Assembly: GCA_947377285.1 (NCBI GenBank)
Contig: CANCFT010000014.1
Coordinates: forward strand, 32,585 to 96,584
Direction of reading: 5' to 3'
DNA from: Bacteriovoracaceae bacterium
GTDB lineage: Bacteria; Bdellovibrionota; Bacteriovoracia; Bacteriovoracales; Bacteriovoracaceae
Length of the DNA: 64,000 bases
Shown: positions 42,767-51,768 of the stretch, one piece after another
Layout: the number at the start of each line of letters is the position of its first letter
Numbering within the stretch: the stretch's first letter is position 1
Notes under the pieces: model-generated
What the model was told of the DNA's origin: nothing
Database searches by the model: none
The model's input: the letters and a program-made list of their open reading frames with translations, nothing else
Position numbers and translations under genes: made by a program

Positions 42767-44077
42767 ATGAGAATGATACGACCTCTAAGAAATATGTTAA
42801 TTTTGGGATTATCAAGTTTGATGTCCTTGCAAAGTTTTGCCAGCGAGGGAACTAATAAGACCTGGGCACAACAATTGGCACAAGAAAAAATTAATCCTAG
42901 TGAGCAATCCTATTGTTATACTGACTCAAATGGAAATGCCCAAGGTGACAATCTTGACTTGAGAATTCGATTAGCTTCAGTCTCAAAACTTTTAACTTCT
43001 TTGTGGGCCATCGAGAAATTAGGAGTTAACTACAAATATGAAACAAAGCTTTATATAAAAGGTGATCAGCTTCATATAGCAGGTAGCTACGACCCATTCC
43101 TGGGAAATGAAAAAATGTTTTATTTAATTTCTCAGCTCAATGAGTTGGGATATGAAAAGTTTGAAACAATAACTTTTGATAAAAATGTTTTAATTAATCC
43201 AGATGTTAATTACGAAAGCGATACTTATCCAACGATTAATGCAAATACGATGGGAAAATTCGTTAAAAATTATTTCAACACAGCTTCATGGTCTAAAGAT
43301 TCTCGAGATGAGTATGCTACATTTTCAAATTTAGCAAAAATTGGTAAATTTAGAAAGTCTGTTAATTTCGAAGTTAAAAATGTCAAAATGGTTGAGGCAA
43401 ATCCATTCCTTGGAGATGAGACAGCTAAAGTTTTAACATTGTCTTCGCCTGAGTTGTACAAGTACTTAAAGCAGATGAATATTAAGTCTAATAATTACGT
43501 AGCAGAAACTGTTTTTCGTCAGGCAGGGGGAATAACAAAATTCCCGGAGTTTTTAAATGATCGCTTCCAATTAACTGATGAGCAAATTCGTTTTTATACA
43601 GGTAGTGGTTTGCCAACTGTTATCGATGGCTCACGAAAAGATAATTATGCGACTTGTTCTATAATGCTAAATCTTCTTAAAGAGCTAAAAAATTCAATAG
43701 AACTTCAAGGGAAAACAGTAGAAGACTTAGTTGCAGTTCCTGGAAGCGACGGGGGAACTTTTAGAAATCGTATTATTTCTTCTGATTTAAAAAATTCATT
43801 TGTCGCAAAAACGGGAACGTTGATGCATACCTCTACTTTGGCAGGTGTAATGAGTACTCAGACTGGATTTAGTTTTTTTGGAATTTTTAACCAATCAACA
43901 GATATTTCAGGTTCTAAGATTGTACAAAATGCTATGGTTAAATCAATCATGAGTGATCTCGGTGGACCAAAAGTTTTTGACTATACTGTTGAAGGTTTTC
44001 ACTCTTATAACAATGATGTATTAAAATCTTTTTCTGAGTTTTCAGATTTCACTTCGATTGAAGAAGGCTTACATTAA
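42767..44077 (+). CDS. dacB: D-alanyl-D-alanine carboxypeptidase/endopeptidase, PBP4 (S13) type
   Basis: A signal peptide (LILGLSSLMSLQSFA) is followed by the three penicillin-binding motifs: SVSK (71-74, nucleophile Ser71), SNNYVAE as SxN, and VAKTGTL as KTG. The IAGSYDPFLG segment and long insertion between SxxK and SxN are typical of PBP4. At 436 residues it is slightly shorter than E. coli DacB. It trims or opens 4-3 cross-links. Bdellovibrio DacB enzymes round up prey cells, so a predatory use is possible. Co-directional with the L,D-transpeptidase. Confidence 0.9.
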   Translation: MRMIRPLRNMLILGLSSLMSLQSFASEGTNKTWAQQLAQEKINPSEQSYCYTDSNGNAQGDNLDLRIRLASVSKLLTSLWAIEKLGVNYKYETKLYIKGDQLHIAGSYDPFLGNEKMFYLISQLNELGYEKFETITFDKNVLINPDVNYESDTYPTINANTMGKFVKNYFNTASWSKDSRDEYATFSNLAKIGKFRKSVNFEVKNVKMVEANPFLGDETAKVLTLSSPELYKYLKQMNIKSNNYVAETVFRQAGGITKFPEFLNDRFQLTDEQIRFYTGSGLPTVIDGSRKDNYATCSIMLNLLKELKNSIELQGKTVEDLVAVPGSDGGTFRNRIISSDLKNSFVAKTGTLMHTSTLAGVMSTQTGFSFFGIFNQSTDISGSKIVQNAMVKSIMSDLGGPKVFDYTVEGFHSYNNDVLKSFSEFSDFTSIEEGLH

Positions 44078-44161
44078 AAGAATAATTTCGATAGTAAAAA
44101 GTTATTCGTAATAAAATTGTAACTGACTTGATTGCAACTCTATTGAGTGTGTTGTATCCCT

Positions 44162-44191
44162 TTGAGTTCTCCCATTAACTTGGGATAGAAT
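44162..44191 (+). promoter_or_regulatory. Promoter-like pair upstream of 44206
   Basis: TTGAGT (44162-44167), 18 bases, TAGAAT (44186-44191). The spacer contains TCCCA-TTAACT-TGGGA, a 5-base dyad. However, the predicted start would leave almost no leader before the ATG at 44206, so the call is tentative. Confidence 0.35.
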
Positions 44192-44205
44192 TCTTTGGGG
44201 GACAA

Positions 44206-45207
44206 ATGAAAAAAAAATTATTTAATTTAAGTTTGATTTTTGTAGGAATGCTAATTGTCTCAATTGTCACCGCGACTGCAGATGAAGTGAGTCGAATAAA
44301 ATCCTTAGACCGAATGACTTATACTATAAATCCACAAATAAAACTTGTCGGACCAGTTTTTAGAGATCAAAGCGATAAAACTGAAAAAACAAAATATGTC
44401 TCAACACTAGTTAATTTAATAATTAAAGAGTCTGATAAAAAAGCCCATAAATATCTTGAGGCAGGGGACACAAAAGCCTATTATGCTTTCCTAGTTCTGG
44501 GATTAACGGTACCACTCCATGAAGGTCTATATGTTCACTTTCGAAATGTCGATGGAGATGTTTGCAATATTAATGCAAATAATGCTGAGTTGATTAAAAA
44601 AACAGGTGCAACGAATTATAAAATCTTTAATCAGTATTTTAAAAATCCAAGTAGACCGTATTTTCCTAATTGTGAAGAAATGCCAAGTAAAGTGAATGTA
44701 AATCAAATCATTCGTGGCGGTGACGGAACTGATTTAAGCTTGATGCAAATAAGTATTCGCTGGCATTTTGATGATTTTTTGGCGAATAGGAAATATGAAA
44801 GTGTAGATGAAACACTTCAATATGGACTCAATCACTTGTTAAATGGATTTGATCCAGTTTATCGAAATATAAATGATTACCCATGTCTCTTAGATGCTAC
44901 AAATATTCAAAATAAGAAAAAAATAAATTATACCCATCTTATCCAAGGTATTTGGGCCGGAAAATATAATTCAGGCAGTATTTCTCAAACTTGTCGCTTT
45001 AGTGACTCTAATTCACCTTATAAAAATCATGATATTGGTTTTGAGAAAAATTTGAAGAAAATTCTTAATTTTAAAGGGAGTATTTCACCAGATTATATTG
45101 GTGAATTAAGTTTAGACCAGGCAACTTCGGCCGCGGTGAGCGAAATTACGTCAAATTTATTAAATGGCACGAATCGGCACTCAGCAATTGATGAAGTGTT
45201 AAGATAG
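44206..45207 (+). CDS. Exported protein, candidate lysozyme-fold (SLT-like)
   Basis: A signal peptide (LFNLSLIFVGMLIVSIVTATA) is followed by a helical domain. LTVPLHEGLYVHF (Glu106) could be the catalytic-glutamate helix, and TDLSLMQISIRWHFD (about 175-189) fits the GLMQI block of lytic transglycosylases. IWAGKYNSGSISQTC may stand for the AYNxG block. The order and spacing are right but similarity is faint, so this is a fold guess. GGGGG precedes the start. It follows dacB by 128 bases, extending the peptidoglycan cluster. Confidence 0.5.
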   Translation: MKKKLFNLSLIFVGMLIVSIVTATADEVSRIKSLDRMTYTINPQIKLVGPVFRDQSDKTEKTKYVSTLVNLIIKESDKKAHKYLEAGDTKAYYAFLVLGLTVPLHEGLYVHFRNVDGDVCNINANNAELIKKTGATNYKIFNQYFKNPSRPYFPNCEEMPSKVNVNQIIRGGDGTDLSLMQISIRWHFDDFLANRKYESVDETLQYGLNHLLNGFDPVYRNINDYPCLLDATNIQNKKKINYTHLIQGIWAGKYNSGSISQTCRFSDSNSPYKNHDIGFEKNLKKILNFKGSISPDYIGELSLDQATSAAVSEITSNLLNGTNRHSAIDEVLR

Positions 45208-45222
45208 TAAAAGGTCCAATTT

Positions 45223-46116
45223 ATGAATTACAAAGGGTGGAGCTTTTTTAGTCTTTTTTTGATTATATTTTTTTTGATAAACTTTTATCGAATTTCAAAT
45301 TCTGATAAAAACTTAAATCAAAATTATAATAAAAATCGTGGTCAAGTTGTGAGTGTTGAACATGACCAAGTAGTTTTAGAGAAAAATTTAAACAATTCTA
45401 TTATAAGCAGTAGAGATTGGCAAAATTTTAAAAACTTTTCAATTCCAGTGAAAGAATTAGTTTTATTGGTTAACGCGAATGAGTTTTTTGAATTATCAAA
45501 AACGATGATTGCAGATTTAAGCTTATGTCTTAAAAAAAATTATTGCGGAATGGAGCGCCGTAATGAAAATGATTCTTATTTTGATTACCAAAGAACGCCT
45601 GGACATATTCTTTTAGAGAGAAGTTTAGCAATTTTAAATGAATCTTTAACGCTTAATCCGAGCTTATCCCAATCTCTTGATTGGGAGCTACTTGATTCAC
45701 TCACACAAAACGAAAATGAATCAATTAAAGTTGAAGCGTTAAAACTAATTAATCGTTTTCAAGTAGATACAAAAAATCAAGAAAAAATTCTCCGTATAAC
45801 TGAAAAGTTCTCTGGAAAAGCGAAATCCGATGGACTTGTGGAAGTTTCAAATTCAACCCGATTAAGTCGTAAAGATATATTAGAGTCAATTGCAAATTCA
45901 TTTTCTGTTGATGATCCTAATACTGTCATCAGTATAATTGAAAAACTAGAATTTTATCGTTTGACTAAAAATGAACTTGAGAAAATATCGCCTTATTTAT
46001 GTCGATTTAAAAGTAACGATAAAACTGAAATTGAAGATTCGCCCAATTGGAAGATGATAAAATTTGATCTAGGGAAATTTAACATCAATCTTGAAGAAAT
46101 CTGTCAAAACACTTAA
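45223..46116 (+). CDS. Membrane-anchored protein of unknown function
   Basis: 297 residues with a single N-terminal hydrophobic helix (FFSLFLIIFFLINFYRI), probably an uncleaved anchor, and a mostly helical body with Asn/Lys-rich composition. Helical units such as LLDSLTQNENESIKVEALKL give a HEAT-like impression. Two cysteines (SLCLKKNYCG) lie near residue 105 and others near the C-terminus (YLCRFK, EEICQN). No family recognised. Fifteen bases after the SLT-like gene, so likely in the same operon. Confidence 0.6.
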   Translation: MNYKGWSFFSLFLIIFFLINFYRISNSDKNLNQNYNKNRGQVVSVEHDQVVLEKNLNNSIISSRDWQNFKNFSIPVKELVLLVNANEFFELSKTMIADLSLCLKKNYCGMERRNENDSYFDYQRTPGHILLERSLAILNESLTLNPSLSQSLDWELLDSLTQNENESIKVEALKLINRFQVDTKNQEKILRITEKFSGKAKSDGLVEVSNSTRLSRKDILESIANSFSVDDPNTVISIIEKLEFYRLTKNELEKISPYLCRFKSNDKTEIEDSPNWKMIKFDLGKFNINLEEICQNT

Positions 46117-46118
46117 AG

Positions 46119-46664
46119 TTAATCATTTAATTTAAATTCAAATTCTTTTTCAATGCTACCTGCTTGATTACTGTCTAATCTCCAATTCATGGCAGCTCCT
46201 TTTACTGAATTATCTAGAATTTTAGATCCGCTTGATTCTAAAATCAGTACATCAGTAATACGTCCTTCAGAATTATAGTTAACTTTGATTTTTATTTTTC
46301 CTTCTTGTCCCAATGCTCTGGCCGATTTTGGATACAGTGGTTTTTGAAAATTGATAAAAATGACAGACTTTATATTTCCATTTCCACCAATTTTAGTCGA
46401 TTCTTCAGTTACAGATTGAATAATTGAAGTGAGTTGAGGTTGAGGAGTTGAATTTTTTGAAGTCTCAATTTTTTGAACTCTCTTCGTTTCTTTGTATGTA
46501 AATTGATTTAGGCCTATAGCAGACGAAACTTTGTTTATCGATGTGGATTGAGTATTTATCTCAACATTATGAAATGGAACATTGGATTTTTTAGCTAAGA
46601 TTACAATCACTAAGCAATGGATCGTAATAACGATAAAAAATGGTATTAAATTGTTATTTCGCAT
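46119..46664 (-). CDS. TonB-family energy transducer
   Basis: About 181 residues: an N-terminal membrane helix (LIPFFIVITIHCLVIVILA), a short linker, and a C-terminal TonB domain (KPLYPKSARALGQEGKIKI, SEGRITDVLILESSGSKILD, NSVKGAAMNWRLD). The linker lacks the usual proline-rich region and is short, so it may not span the whole periplasm. No exbB/exbD adjacent. ATG 46664 is used; a TTG at 46685 is possible; neither has a clear ribosome site. Convergent with 45223-46116, stops 2 bases apart. Confidence 0.75.
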   Translation of the reverse strand: MRNNNLIPFFIVITIHCLVIVILAKKSNVPFHNVEINTQSTSINKVSSAIGLNQFTYKETKRVQKIETSKNSTPQPQLTSIIQSVTEESTKIGGNGNIKSVIFINFQKPLYPKSARALGQEGKIKIKVNYNSEGRITDVLILESSGSKILDNSVKGAAMNWRLDSNQAGSIEKEFEFKLND

Positions 46665-46675
46665 AAGTAATATCT

Positions 46676-46687
46676 TATTGTACAATA
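46676..46687. promoter_or_regulatory. 12-base palindrome between divergent genes
   Basis: TATTGTACAATA is perfectly self-complementary and lies between the tonB-like and hydrolase genes. A possible operator, but short and AT-rich. Confidence 0.3.
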
Positions 46688-46715
46688 GGAAAGAAAAAAA
46701 GACGGAGAGTGCCTA

Positions 46716-47576
46716 ATGTTTATGGATAAAAAATTTTTAAAAATGCGTGATGGGGCGGAACTCTATGTTCAAATCAAAGAGACAGGAAGCCCTGTTTGGA
46801 TTGTTGCTATTCACGGCATTGGCGAGCATATGGATCGCCATAAATATATTCCGGAACTTTTTGGGCATGATTTTAATATTTTTCAATTCGATCTTCGAGG
46901 ACATGGACGTAGTACTGGAAAAAGGGCCTGGGTTCAGGATTTTTCTCAATATATGGAAGATGTAAAAGAAATTGTCCGCTTTCTTGAAGATAAATATCGA
47001 ATGAATCGTTATATTTTATTTGGGCATTCTATGGGGGCATTAATTGCATGTGCTTTTATGCAAAATTATGTAGAAGACAATCGTTATCCAGAAAGATTAG
47101 TCGTAAATGCACCTCCTTGCGGAGCTTCAGGTCTATTGGGTAAAATCGTAAAAGTTATTCCACCTGCTTTCTTTAATGCTGCCTGTGAGATGCCATATTC
47201 ACTTCCAATTGGAGGTTTAGTAGACCTAGGTCAATTGTCTCATGATCCACGAACTAAAGAAGATTATATCAAAGACGAACTGAATTCTTTAAAGCTTCAA
47301 TCTAAATTGGTTTTTGAGTTAATGAAGACGGCCCAATCTACTTTTGCCAGACCAATACGTTCTAAATGTCCAAGTTTTGCTACTGTTGGGAGTTCTGATA
47401 GAGTTGTTGGCGCCCAGGATGTTATCGACTATTTTACGAACATAGATAAATCATTTAATTTTAAAATTTTTAATGGTGCTTATCATGAAATTCATAATGA
47501 AATTGAAAAATATCGAAAACCCTATTTTGAGCATTTAAAATTAGTTTTTGGAGATGTACTTTTTAATAATAAATAA
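46716..47576 (+). CDS. Alpha/beta hydrolase (lysophospholipase/monoacylglycerol lipase type)
   Basis: The serine-hydrolase core is complete: oxyanion loop AIHGIGEHMDRHKY, FDLRGHGRSTGKR, nucleophile elbow FGHSMGAL, acidic region VGSSDRVVG and catalytic histidine in GAYHEIHNE. No signal peptide, so cytosolic or membrane-associated. The group hydrolyses monoacylglycerols and lysophospholipids. CGGAGAG upstream serves as ribosome site. A paralogue ends at 291. Confidence 0.9.
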   Translation: MFMDKKFLKMRDGAELYVQIKETGSPVWIVAIHGIGEHMDRHKYIPELFGHDFNIFQFDLRGHGRSTGKRAWVQDFSQYMEDVKEIVRFLEDKYRMNRYILFGHSMGALIACAFMQNYVEDNRYPERLVVNAPPCGASGLLGKIVKVIPPAFFNAACEMPYSLPIGGLVDLGQLSHDPRTKEDYIKDELNSLKLQSKLVFELMKTAQSTFARPIRSKCPSFATVGSSDRVVGAQDVIDYFTNIDKSFNFKIFNGAYHEIHNEIEKYRKPYFEHLKLVFGDVLFNNK

Positions 47577-47589
47577 TTAAAGGCTTTTT

Positions 47590-48012
47590 ATGGATGAATA
47601 TTTTAAAATAGTTAATCTTTGGTTGATAGAAACAAAAAAATTGGCCCCAGAAGTTTGTGATTGGATTGGGATTTATTTTAAAGAAAGTTATCTTTATAAA
47701 ATTGAATCGAAAGACCTTGTTATTGGACCCTATATTGGAGAAGTTACTGAGCATATTCGCATCCCATTAAACCGGGGTTTTTGTGGTATGGCATTAACAG
47801 AAGAAAGAACAGTAAATGTCGAAGACGTAAGTTCTGATTCTAGGCATATTGCTTGTAGTCTCAAAACCAAATCTGAATTAGTGATTCCTATTGCAAAACA
47901 TGATGGTCAATATATTGCTGAACTCGATATCGATTGTAATCGGCTTAAAGCCTTTACTCCAGAGATCGAGTTCCTATTTCAACAAGCAGTTAAGACTTTT
48001 CCACTTCTTTAA
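47590..48012 (+). CDS. GAF protein related to free methionine-(R)-sulfoxide reductase
   Basis: 140 residues matching the fRMsr fold: DWIGIYFKESYLYK, LVIGPYIG, NRGFCGMAL, DSRHIACSLKTKSELVIPI, AELDIDCNRLKAF. Cys65 and Cys89 are 24 residues apart, exactly as Cys94 and the catalytic Cys118 of the E. coli enzyme. The third cysteine (E. coli Cys84) is absent; the place reads EHIRI. It may reduce free Met-R-oxide using two cysteines, or be a GAF sensor derived from it. It overlaps the convergent M48 protease gene by 23 bases. Confidence 0.65.
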   Translation: MDEYFKIVNLWLIETKKLAPEVCDWIGIYFKESYLYKIESKDLVIGPYIGEVTEHIRIPLNRGFCGMALTEERTVNVEDVSSDSRHIACSLKTKSELVIPIAKHDGQYIAELDIDCNRLKAFTPEIEFLFQQAVKTFPLL

Positions 48013-49255
48013 AATTTTCTAAATATGTTACTCGCTCTAGAGCAGGTGGATGAGAAAAGTAGAATTTAGAATAGATTGGATCTGGAGTAAGTGAACTTGC
48101 ATTATCTTTATACATCTTCACAAGTGCAGAGATAAGTTTTGAGGCTTTTGAATTTTGAGAAGCAAACTCATCAGCTTCATATTCATAGCGTCTTGAAAAA
48201 AAAGCTGAAATTGGAGTCAGGAAAAAAGTATAGACTCCAGCAATCATTGAAAACAAAGTTAAGGCCATATAGTTAGACGGAGTAAGTACTCCGTGACCTT
48301 GGTAAAAAGAAAAATTGTCTTTTAAGTAGCCTAGAATTGCAAATCCCAAAAAGCTGAACACAAATCCTTTGATCATTCCTTTTACAATATGCTTTCTTTT
48401 CATATGTCCTAGTTCATGAGCAAGCACAGCCTCAACTTCTTCTGCGTCTAACGTTTTTAATAATGTATCAAAAAATACAATTCTCTTATTTTCGCCAAAA
48501 CCTGTGAAATAGGCGTTTCCATGCCCACTTCTTTTTGAGGCATCCATGACAAAAAGACCCGAACTTTTAAATCCACATCGACTCAAAAGTCCCAAGATTT
48601 TGTCCTTAACTTCTCCTTCATCAAGTGGCGAAAACTTATTAAATAGTGGAGCAATAAAGGTTGGGTAAATAAATACAAGTAGAAGTTGAATAGCTGTTAA
48701 AAAGAAAAAAGCATATAACCACCAATTATGACCAAGTTTTTCCATTATCCATAAAATGGAATAAGCAATAGGGCCTCCAAGTATAACAGCAAGAAGAGAG
48801 CCTTTGGCCATATCACTTATTAAAATCTTCCAAGTTGTTTTATTGAATCCATATTTTTCTTCAACTACAAAAGTCATATAAAGTGATTGAGGAAGTGAAA
48901 GTAGCGACGACGTTATTCCTAAGAGACCAAAAAAGAGAAGTCCGGTTGGAATTGGGGATAGTGTCAATGAAAGGCAAACCCGATTGAGAAGTTCTAGCCC
49001 TCCTCCAAGAGTCCAAACAAGAAAAAGAATGAGATCAAAAAGATGAAAGTATTGATTTACTTTTATTTTTTCAATTGAATAATCAGCTGCCTTCTGATGA
49101 TCTGCCAAGGAAATTTGAGCGGCAAATTTGGCAGGAACAGAATCTCTATTTTTTAAAATATGGTTTAAATTTCTTTTATCTAGAACACTTTCGATGAGGC
49201 TTTTTGCCGCTAGAAAGCCCAAAAATAGTTTAGTGTACATATTTACTTCATTCAT
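47990..49255 (-). CDS. Ste24/CAAX-prenyl-protease-type M48 metalloprotease
   Basis: 421 residues with about seven membrane helices and an intact zinc motif AHELGHMKRKH; the third ligand is in RRYEYEADEFA. The N-terminal layout and FIYPTFIAPLFNKFSPL block match COG0501/Ste24 rather than HtpX. In bacteria these are membrane quality-control proteases; prenylation is not implied. Its 3' end overlaps the convergent GAF gene. Confidence 0.9.
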   Translation of the reverse strand: MNEVNMYTKLFLGFLAAKSLIESVLDKRNLNHILKNRDSVPAKFAAQISLADHQKAADYSIEKIKVNQYFHLFDLILFLVWTLGGGLELLNRVCLSLTLSPIPTGLLFFGLLGITSSLLSLPQSLYMTFVVEEKYGFNKTTWKILISDMAKGSLLAVILGGPIAYSILWIMEKLGHNWWLYAFFFLTAIQLLLVFIYPTFIAPLFNKFSPLDEGEVKDKILGLLSRCGFKSSGLFVMDASKRSGHGNAYFTGFGENKRIVFFDTLLKTLDAEEVEAVLAHELGHMKRKHIVKGMIKGFVFSFLGFAILGYLKDNFSFYQGHGVLTPSNYMALTLFSMIAGVYTFFLTPISAFFSRRYEYEADEFASQNSKASKLISALVKMYKDNASSLTPDPIYSKFYFSHPPALERVTYLENFKEVEKS

Positions 49256-49305
49256 ACTAATCCCAGGTTTATTTTTGATTCTCTGTGAACTATAGTATGG
49301 TCACT

Positions 49306-50085
49306 ATGAAAATTCACCAAATCTTCTTTAAGAATACCCAAAGAAACTTTTGTTATCTAATCACTTTTGATGATGGGGCGATCTATTGCATCGATCCCTT
49401 TGGCGCCGATGAAGTTATCAAAACCTTAGAAAACCGACAGATAACGGCAATATTGAATACTCATGACCACTGCGATCACTACTCAGGGAATGAAAAATTA
49501 GTTTCAATCTATAATTGTCCGGTATTGGCCCATTCTCAAGCTATTGTCCCGCATAAAAATAGAAATTTATTAGACCAAGAAATTGTCTATGAAGGTCTCT
49601 CGGATGGCAGCGTGTGGAGAGTGAAATCACTTTTTACACCCGGTCATACAATGAGCCACCTTTGCTTATTGTTGGAGAAAAATGACTCCGCTTTTGCCTT
49701 ATTTACAGGGGATTGTTTTTTTAATGCAGGGGTTGGTAATTGCCATAATGGGGGAAATCCAGAAGTTCTTTATGAAACTATTAGGACAATATTTGAGCCT
49801 TTCCCAGACGATCTCTTTATTTACCCAGGACATGAATACTTAAAACGAAACTTAGAATTCACTCAGCATTACGAACCTCAAAATTTAGCTGCTCTTGATT
49901 TTTATAATCGAATTAATCATTTAAATTTAGATGAAACATTTTTTGTAAATACTATGAAGGTAGAAAGAGAGATTAATACATTCCTAAGACTTACTAGTTT
50001 TGAATTACTAAAAAACTTAAAATTAGAGAATTCGAAAGAGAAAAATGTTTTCTTGACTCTGAGAGAACTTCGCAATCGTTGGTAA
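49306..50085 (+). CDS. Glyoxalase II-like metallo-beta-lactamase-fold hydrolase
   Basis: The binuclear metal site is seen as NTHDHCDHYSG (THxHxDH type), TPGHTMSH, FTGDCFF and YPGHEY in the order of hydroxyacylglutathione hydrolase. Family C-terminal helices follow. The GVGNCHNGG segment differs from the usual GCGRFFEG. It likely hydrolyses a thioester such as S-lactoylglutathione; other MBL substrates are possible. ATG 49306 is taken from domain start; GTG 49285 and ATG 49297 are alternatives and no ribosome site decides. Confidence 0.8.
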   Translation: MKIHQIFFKNTQRNFCYLITFDDGAIYCIDPFGADEVIKTLENRQITAILNTHDHCDHYSGNEKLVSIYNCPVLAHSQAIVPHKNRNLLDQEIVYEGLSDGSVWRVKSLFTPGHTMSHLCLLLEKNDSAFALFTGDCFFNAGVGNCHNGGNPEVLYETIRTIFEPFPDDLFIYPGHEYLKRNLEFTQHYEPQNLAALDFYNRINHLNLDETFFVNTMKVEREINTFLRLTSFELLKNLKLENSKEKNVFLTLRELRNRW

Positions 50086-50105
50086 AATTTGTTAAAGGAG
50101 TAAAT

Positions 50106-50579
50106 ATGACAGTTCAAAAAGTAGGATTTAAAGCACCCGCATTTAGTTTGTTAAATCAACTGGGAGTGGAAGTAAATTCTAAATCATTATTGGGAAAAAA
50201 AATCGTGCTCTATTTTTATCCAAAGGCAATGACTCCTGGTTGCACTACTCAAGCGTGCGGCTTAAGAGATGTAAAAAAGGACTTATTAAAATTTAATGCG
50301 ATTGCGTTGGGAGTAAGCCCAGATGATCCGAAGAAATTATTAAAATTTATTGAAAAAGAGTCACTAAATTTTGATTTACTCTCTGATCCAGAACACAAGC
50401 TTATTGAAAGTTATGGCGTTTGGTCCTTGAAGAAATTTATGGGAAAAGAATATATGGGAGTTGTCCGCACAACTTTTATAATAGATGAAGAAGGAAAATT
50501 AATTCACATTTTGGATAATTTTAAAACAAAGTCTCATCATGAAAATGTTTTGGAATTTCTCAAAGGGTATAAAGTTTAA
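50106..50579 (+). CDS. bcp: BCP-type thiol peroxidase (peroxiredoxin)
   Basis: A 157-residue peroxiredoxin with the BCP motif PKAMTPGCTTQACGLRD: peroxidatic Cys46 and resolving Cys51 at the E. coli BCP spacing. KKIVLYFYP and VVRTTFIIDEEGKL complete the fold. It reduces hydroperoxides using thioredoxin. The ATG follows AAAGGAG; an upstream in-frame start at 50079 lies inside the previous gene and is rejected. Confidence 0.93.
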   Translation: MTVQKVGFKAPAFSLLNQLGVEVNSKSLLGKKIVLYFYPKAMTPGCTTQACGLRDVKKDLLKFNAIALGVSPDDPKKLLKFIEKESLNFDLLSDPEHKLIESYGVWSLKKFMGKEYMGVVRTTFIIDEEGKLIHILDNFKTKSHHENVLEFLKGYKV

Positions 50580-50594
50580 TTTAGGAGAATAGCG

Positions 50595-51749
50595 ATGCGT
50601 TTTTTTGTTTTTTTGTTTTTGGTAATGACTTTAACAATTTCACCATCGCAATCACTTTTTGCTAAGACCATACAACTTATGTCTTATAATGTTGAAAATT
50701 TATTTGATTGCCAACATGATGTTGAAAATAAGATAGATAAGTTAGATTGGACATTTCTTCCAAAGAATACACCTGGCAAAAATGAAGCATGCCAAAAAGA
50801 AAAGAGCAAACACCATAAGAAAGAGTGCCTTGCTACAGATTGGACTTCAAGCAAATTAGAAATTAAGCTGTTACAAATTGCAGAAGTAGTGACTAAAGAG
50901 CGATCTCGACCAGATTTTCTGGGAGTTGTGGAAGTAGAAAATAGTCATGTTGTTGGTTTACTTGCCAAGAAATTAGGCTATGAATCTTTCGAAATTACGG
51001 AAAGCCCAGATGCTCGAGGAGTTGATGTAGCTCTGCTTTATAACCCAAATAAAATGATTAGAAAAATATCTAAAACAGAACATATTGTACCAGTTGAATA
51101 TGCTACAAGAAATATTTTAGAAGTTGAATTCTTAATTGATGAAAAATACCCACTTACACTTTTTGTAAATCATTGGCCTTCCCTCGCAAATCCGGATTCA
51201 TGGAGAGTGAAAGCGGCAGAAATCCTTTTAAAAAGGAGCCAAGAGATAATGGCAAAAAATCCACATATGAGCATTATAGCAATGGGAGATTTTAACACAA
51301 TCGATGATAATTCGCCTCATCCTTTTAATACTATCCTTTTTAAAGACCATTTTTTCGCGGATGTTTCTCAAGTTTTCCAAGAAGACAAAAGTATTGATGA
51401 ATTAAGTAAAAAGAAAATGGCCGCTGGAACATATTATTATGCACCAAAAGGGCAATGGAATCAGTTAGATCATTTTTTTGTGAATAAAAATTTATTAACT
51501 GGAAATTCTTTAAAACTAATTCCCAAATCTTTTGAAATTTATGCACCAACATTCATTATTCATGAGCTCAAGAAAAAAGATTATAATAGTGAGGGGAGAA
51601 ATATAAAAAAAGTACTTTCTCCTCAAAGATATAATTTTGAAAGTGTTTCAAAAAATGATGCAGGATTTTCTGATCATTTTCCCATACTCGTAAAATTAGA
51701 GTACCCTGATTTAATTTCCCATAAAAAGAAAGTTAAAAATCAAAAATAA
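50595..51749 (+). CDS. Exported EEP-family nuclease-like protein
   Basis: A signal peptide (FVFLFLVMTLTISPSQSLFA) precedes an EEP hydrolase: LMSYNVENLFD, GVVEVENSHVV (metal Glu), VNHWPSLANP, IAMGDFNTIDDN (Asp/Asn) and AGFSDHFPILV (Asp-His). A Lys/Cys-rich insertion (about 60-85) carries three cysteines. The pattern fits extracellular nucleases of the group used to degrade DNA outside the cell. Fifteen bases after bcp with AGGAGA. Confidence 0.85.
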   Translation: MRFFVFLFLVMTLTISPSQSLFAKTIQLMSYNVENLFDCQHDVENKIDKLDWTFLPKNTPGKNEACQKEKSKHHKKECLATDWTSSKLEIKLLQIAEVVTKERSRPDFLGVVEVENSHVVGLLAKKLGYESFEITESPDARGVDVALLYNPNKMIRKISKTEHIVPVEYATRNILEVEFLIDEKYPLTLFVNHWPSLANPDSWRVKAAEILLKRSQEIMAKNPHMSIIAMGDFNTIDDNSPHPFNTILFKDHFFADVSQVFQEDKSIDELSKKKMAAGTYYYAPKGQWNQLDHFFVNKNLLTGNSLKLIPKSFEIYAPTFIIHELKKKDYNSEGRNIKKVLSPQRYNFESVSKNDAGFSDHFPILVKLEYPDLISHKKKVKNQK

Positions 51750-51768
51750 AGTTTTATTTTTGATTTTT
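51735..51768. terminator. Bidirectional terminator
   Basis: A perfect 16-base A/T-rich inverted repeat (AAAAATCAAAAATAAA with its complement) around a 2-base centre. It contains both convergent stop codons (51747-51749 plus, 51756-51754 minus) and gives a T-run in both directions. Confidence 0.75.

Noticed and set aside
46119..46664. TolA as identity of the TonB-like protein
   Set aside because: No tolQ/R neighbours, short linker, and a better TolA candidate sits in the tol operon.
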